Source of the DNA: Akkermansia muciniphila
GTDB taxonomy: Bacteria; Verrucomicrobiota; Verrucomicrobiia; Verrucomicrobiales; Akkermansiaceae
Assembly (NCBI GenBank): GCA_945888515.1
Contig: CAMDAD010000007.1
Span: 88,995-152,994 of the forward strand
Direction: 5' to 3'
DNA length: 64,000 nucleotides
Shown: positions 62,126 through 64,000 of the stretch, piece by piece
How the letters are laid out: each line of letters starts with the position of its first letter
How positions within the stretch are numbered: position 1 is the first letter of the stretch
Notes under the pieces: model-generated
Databases searched by the model: none
What the model saw: the letters and a program-made list of their open reading frames with translations, nothing else
Told to the model about the DNA's origin: nothing
Position numbers and translations under genes: made by a program

Positions 62126-63855
62126 TTAGGCAGTTGTGGAAGGGGTGAAATGGACACTTTCCTCGTCATCGGGATCGAGCGAGATGGAGCGCGTGGATTT
62201 TCCGGCAAGAAGCGCGAAGCAGGCGGGCAGCAACAGCAAGGTCGCCGCTGTGGCAAAGACCAGACCGCCCACAACCGCGCGACCGAGCGGCGCGATTTGT
62301 TCGCCGCCTTCACCTGTGCCGAGAGCCAGGGGAATCATCCCGGCAATCATCGCCAGCGAGGTCATCAGAATCGGCCGCAAGCGCGAGGAGGCACCGAGAC
62401 GCGCGCCGAGGCGGGCATCGCCTTCGTGGGCGCGGCGTTCACGCTCGGCAAAGGTCACTAACAGAATCGCGTTCGCAAGCGCCACGCCGATCGCCATGAT
62501 GCAGCCAATCGCCGACTGGATGTTCAGCGTGGTGCCGGTGAGCCACAGCGCCACGACCACACCTAACAAAACCGCAGGGACCGTAGAGATGGCGACGAAG
62601 GCCAAGCGCCAGGATTGGAAATTCGCGGCTAACAGAAAAAAGAGCACCAGCACCGCGATGCCGAGACCCTGGCGGAACCCTTTTTCGAGCGCCTCCATCG
62701 TCGGCGCCTGACCTCGCAGTTCGATGCTCGTTTTCGCCGGTGGCGCCCCTGCGGCTGCGATCGCGGCGCGCACTTGTTTCATCGCCGTACCGTAATCCGT
62801 ATCATGATAATTCGCCGTCACGGAAATGAGACGCGCCATGTTGAAACGCTCGAACTGGCTGACCGAAGTCGTGGTGGTGATCTTGGCGAAATTGCGCAGC
62901 GCAACGGGTTCGCCCGAAGACGAAGCGACATCGATGTTGCCCAGATCTTCCAGCGTTTTGGTGTCGGCCTGCGGGATTTGCACCTGCACGTTGTAGGAAA
63001 CGCCTTTGCTCGGATCCGCCCAGAAATTCGCTTGGGTAAAACGACTCGACGTCGTGGCGGCAACCATCGCCCTCGCGACCTCTTGCATGTTCACGCCGAG
63101 CAATCCCGCGCGCTCGCGATCGACCTCGATCTTCACCGAGGGGAATTCCGTTTCCTGGGCGATCTGTATATCGCGCAGTTGCGGCACCTTTTTCATTTCC
63201 GCGAGAATTTTTTCCGCATGGGCTTTCGAAACTGTTAGATCCGTACCGCCGATGGCGACCTCGATCGGAGTGGTCGCGCCGAAGGACATCACGCGCGTGG
63301 TGATATCGGACGGCTCGAAGGACAAGCGCAACTGCGGCATTTCCTGTTTCAGCACCGCCCGCAATGTTTCCTGCAGCGCGAATACATTCACATCTGCTCC
63401 CGCCTCCAACTGCACCGCCAGCCAGCCTTCCTCCGGACCGCCGTTCCAGAGATGGATGAGGTTCACCGGATAGTTCGCGGCATGCACGCCGACGAGGCCG
63501 ATGGTGAGCTTGATCTTGTCCTTGCCGACTTCGCGTTCGATGAGAGAAAGCACCGCCTTGGCATGCTCTTCGGTTTTCTCCACGCGGGTGCCCGCTGGTG
63601 CGCGGAAACGCAGGGCGAATTGATCGGTGTGGGCGCGGGGAAAAATTTCCGTGCCGAGACGAGGTGCGATGCCGAACAACAGCAGCGCCGCTCCGCCGAG
63701 ATAGATCGGCAAAAGAAGCCAACGCATCGCGATCAACGGACGCAGCAGACCTTCATACAGGCGAGCGAGAAAAAACGGTTTCTCCTCATGAGCCTTGCGA
63801 CCGCGCAGCAGCCAGATCGTCAGCACGGGCACCAACGTGGAGGAAAGCAAGTAGT
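62126..63855 (-). pseudogene. RND efflux permease, C-terminal half, interrupted
   Basis: The last 570 or so residues of an AcrB/CusA-type permease: STLVPVLTIWLLRGRKAHEEK after the truncated 5' end, periplasmic porter domain (FPRAHTDQFALRFRAPAGTRVEKTEE, VEVDRERAGLLGVNMQEVARAM), then the second helix bundle (GIAVLVLFFLLAANFQSWRLAFVA, IGCIMAIGVALANAILLVTFAERERR, LRPILMTSLAMIAGMIPLALGTGEGGEQ). RND permeases are 1000-1050 residues. The frame upstream of 63850 changes to unrelated sequence (HYFSKHY-like), so about 450 residues are missing. A TTG at 63850 is only an apparent start. Confidence 0.85.
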
Positions 63856-64000
63856 GTTTGCTGAAAAAGTATCTTTTACGCTGCGCAGTATGCTGCGGGC
63901 GGCATGTGCCATTTCGATAAGAACCGGGATGTGTGATCTTTTGTTCGCTGATTGTTGAGTCGTGGAAGCTCCAGCGTGATGATCAGTCTACCAATCAGAG
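63851..64000 (-). mobile_element. End of an insertion sequence interrupting the RND permease gene
   Basis: From about 63851 outward the sequence no longer fits the RND gene. A minus-strand frame open from the window edge (63998) to a TAA at 63876 reads LIGRLIITLELPRLNNQRTK and ends HMPPAAYCAA, which has the look of a transposase C-terminus. It is followed within 25 bp by GTAGTGTTTGCTGAAAAAGT (plus strand), a plausible terminal inverted repeat. The IS family was not identified, and the far end is outside the window. Confidence 0.55.

Noticed and set aside
60072-62129. 685-codon plus-strand frame antisense to the tolC and adaptor genes
   Set aside because: It spans two well-supported genes on the other strand and their intergenic gap, and has no domain character; it is a by-product of GC-rich codon use.
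1-64000. Apparent excess of the pentamer GTTAG/CTAAC (often a TTA leucine codon before G)
   Set aside because: A rough tally of hits is not above what base composition predicts, and several genes also use TTA before other bases; no uptake- or methylation-type signal can be claimed by eye.

Overview
The window looks like chromosomal DNA of a diderm bacterium of the PVC group, most probably a verrucomicrobium; that assignment is an inference from gene content, not a database result. Supporting signs are three secreted sulfatases in tandem, a surface protein combining a formylglycine-generating-enzyme fold with bacterial TSP3 repeats, a DUF1080 protein, GYF_2-domain membrane proteins, a short glutamyl-tRNA reductase, BamD- and LptE-like lipoproteins, a TonB-dependent receptor, and clusters of short palindromic repeats. 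Base composition is moderately GC-rich, with AT-rich patches only in gene-poor spots.
Layout: 1-3.6 kb holds the end of a large surface protein, then a HipB-like repressor with three operator-like sites in front of a truncated hipA. 3.6-10 kb (minus strand) carries tRNA-Lys, mpl, a HAD phosphatase, a UvrD/PcrA helicase and a secreted TPR protein. 10-14 kb (plus) is a compact run: proC, a BamD-like lipoprotein, an LptE-like lipoprotein, rsmI and a TIM-barrel isomerase-like gene. 14-21 kb has an S9 peptidase, a DUF1080 protein, a GYF_2 membrane protein, then metX, an Rrf2 regulator and cysE (sulfur amino acids). 21-25 kb has tpiA-pgk, a thioredoxin-fold protein and yebC. 25-28.7 kb is a two-gene unit of transglutaminase plus fused circularly permuted ATP-grasp/alpha-E. 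29-33.5 kb has a TPR-peroxiredoxin-fold protein and a cobalamin riboswitch in front of a BtuB-like receptor. 33.6-36.5 kb has comF, accD and folC. 36.5-38 kb is a REP-associated tyrosine transposase with its repeats.
38-45 kb is a heme and cytochrome c zone: hemA with an overlapping hemX/ccsA-like gene, tRNA-Ala, then resB, ccsA and an unidentified membrane protein in one operon; ctaB for heme O lies at 57.7 kb. 44.8-51 kb has a lipoprotein, a DUF2752 protein, a second GYF_2 protein, a rhomboid protease, secG, a DUF4174 protein and a glycosyltransferase fused to an LpxH-like phosphoesterase. 51-57.5 kb has sdaA and the sulfatase trio. 58.6-64 kb has a Wzz-like protein, a nested palindromic repeat array and an RND efflux operon (permease, adaptor, TolC). 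The permease gene is cut by what looks like the end of an insertion sequence running off the window edge.
Most genes are ordinary housekeeping genes. The parts most worth a second look are the hipB operators with the hipA remnant, the glycosyltransferase-phosphoesterase fusion, the HemA without its C-terminal domain, the unidentified third gene of the cytochrome c operon, the nested repeat at 59.5 kb, and a few short unannotated reading frames in the larger gaps.
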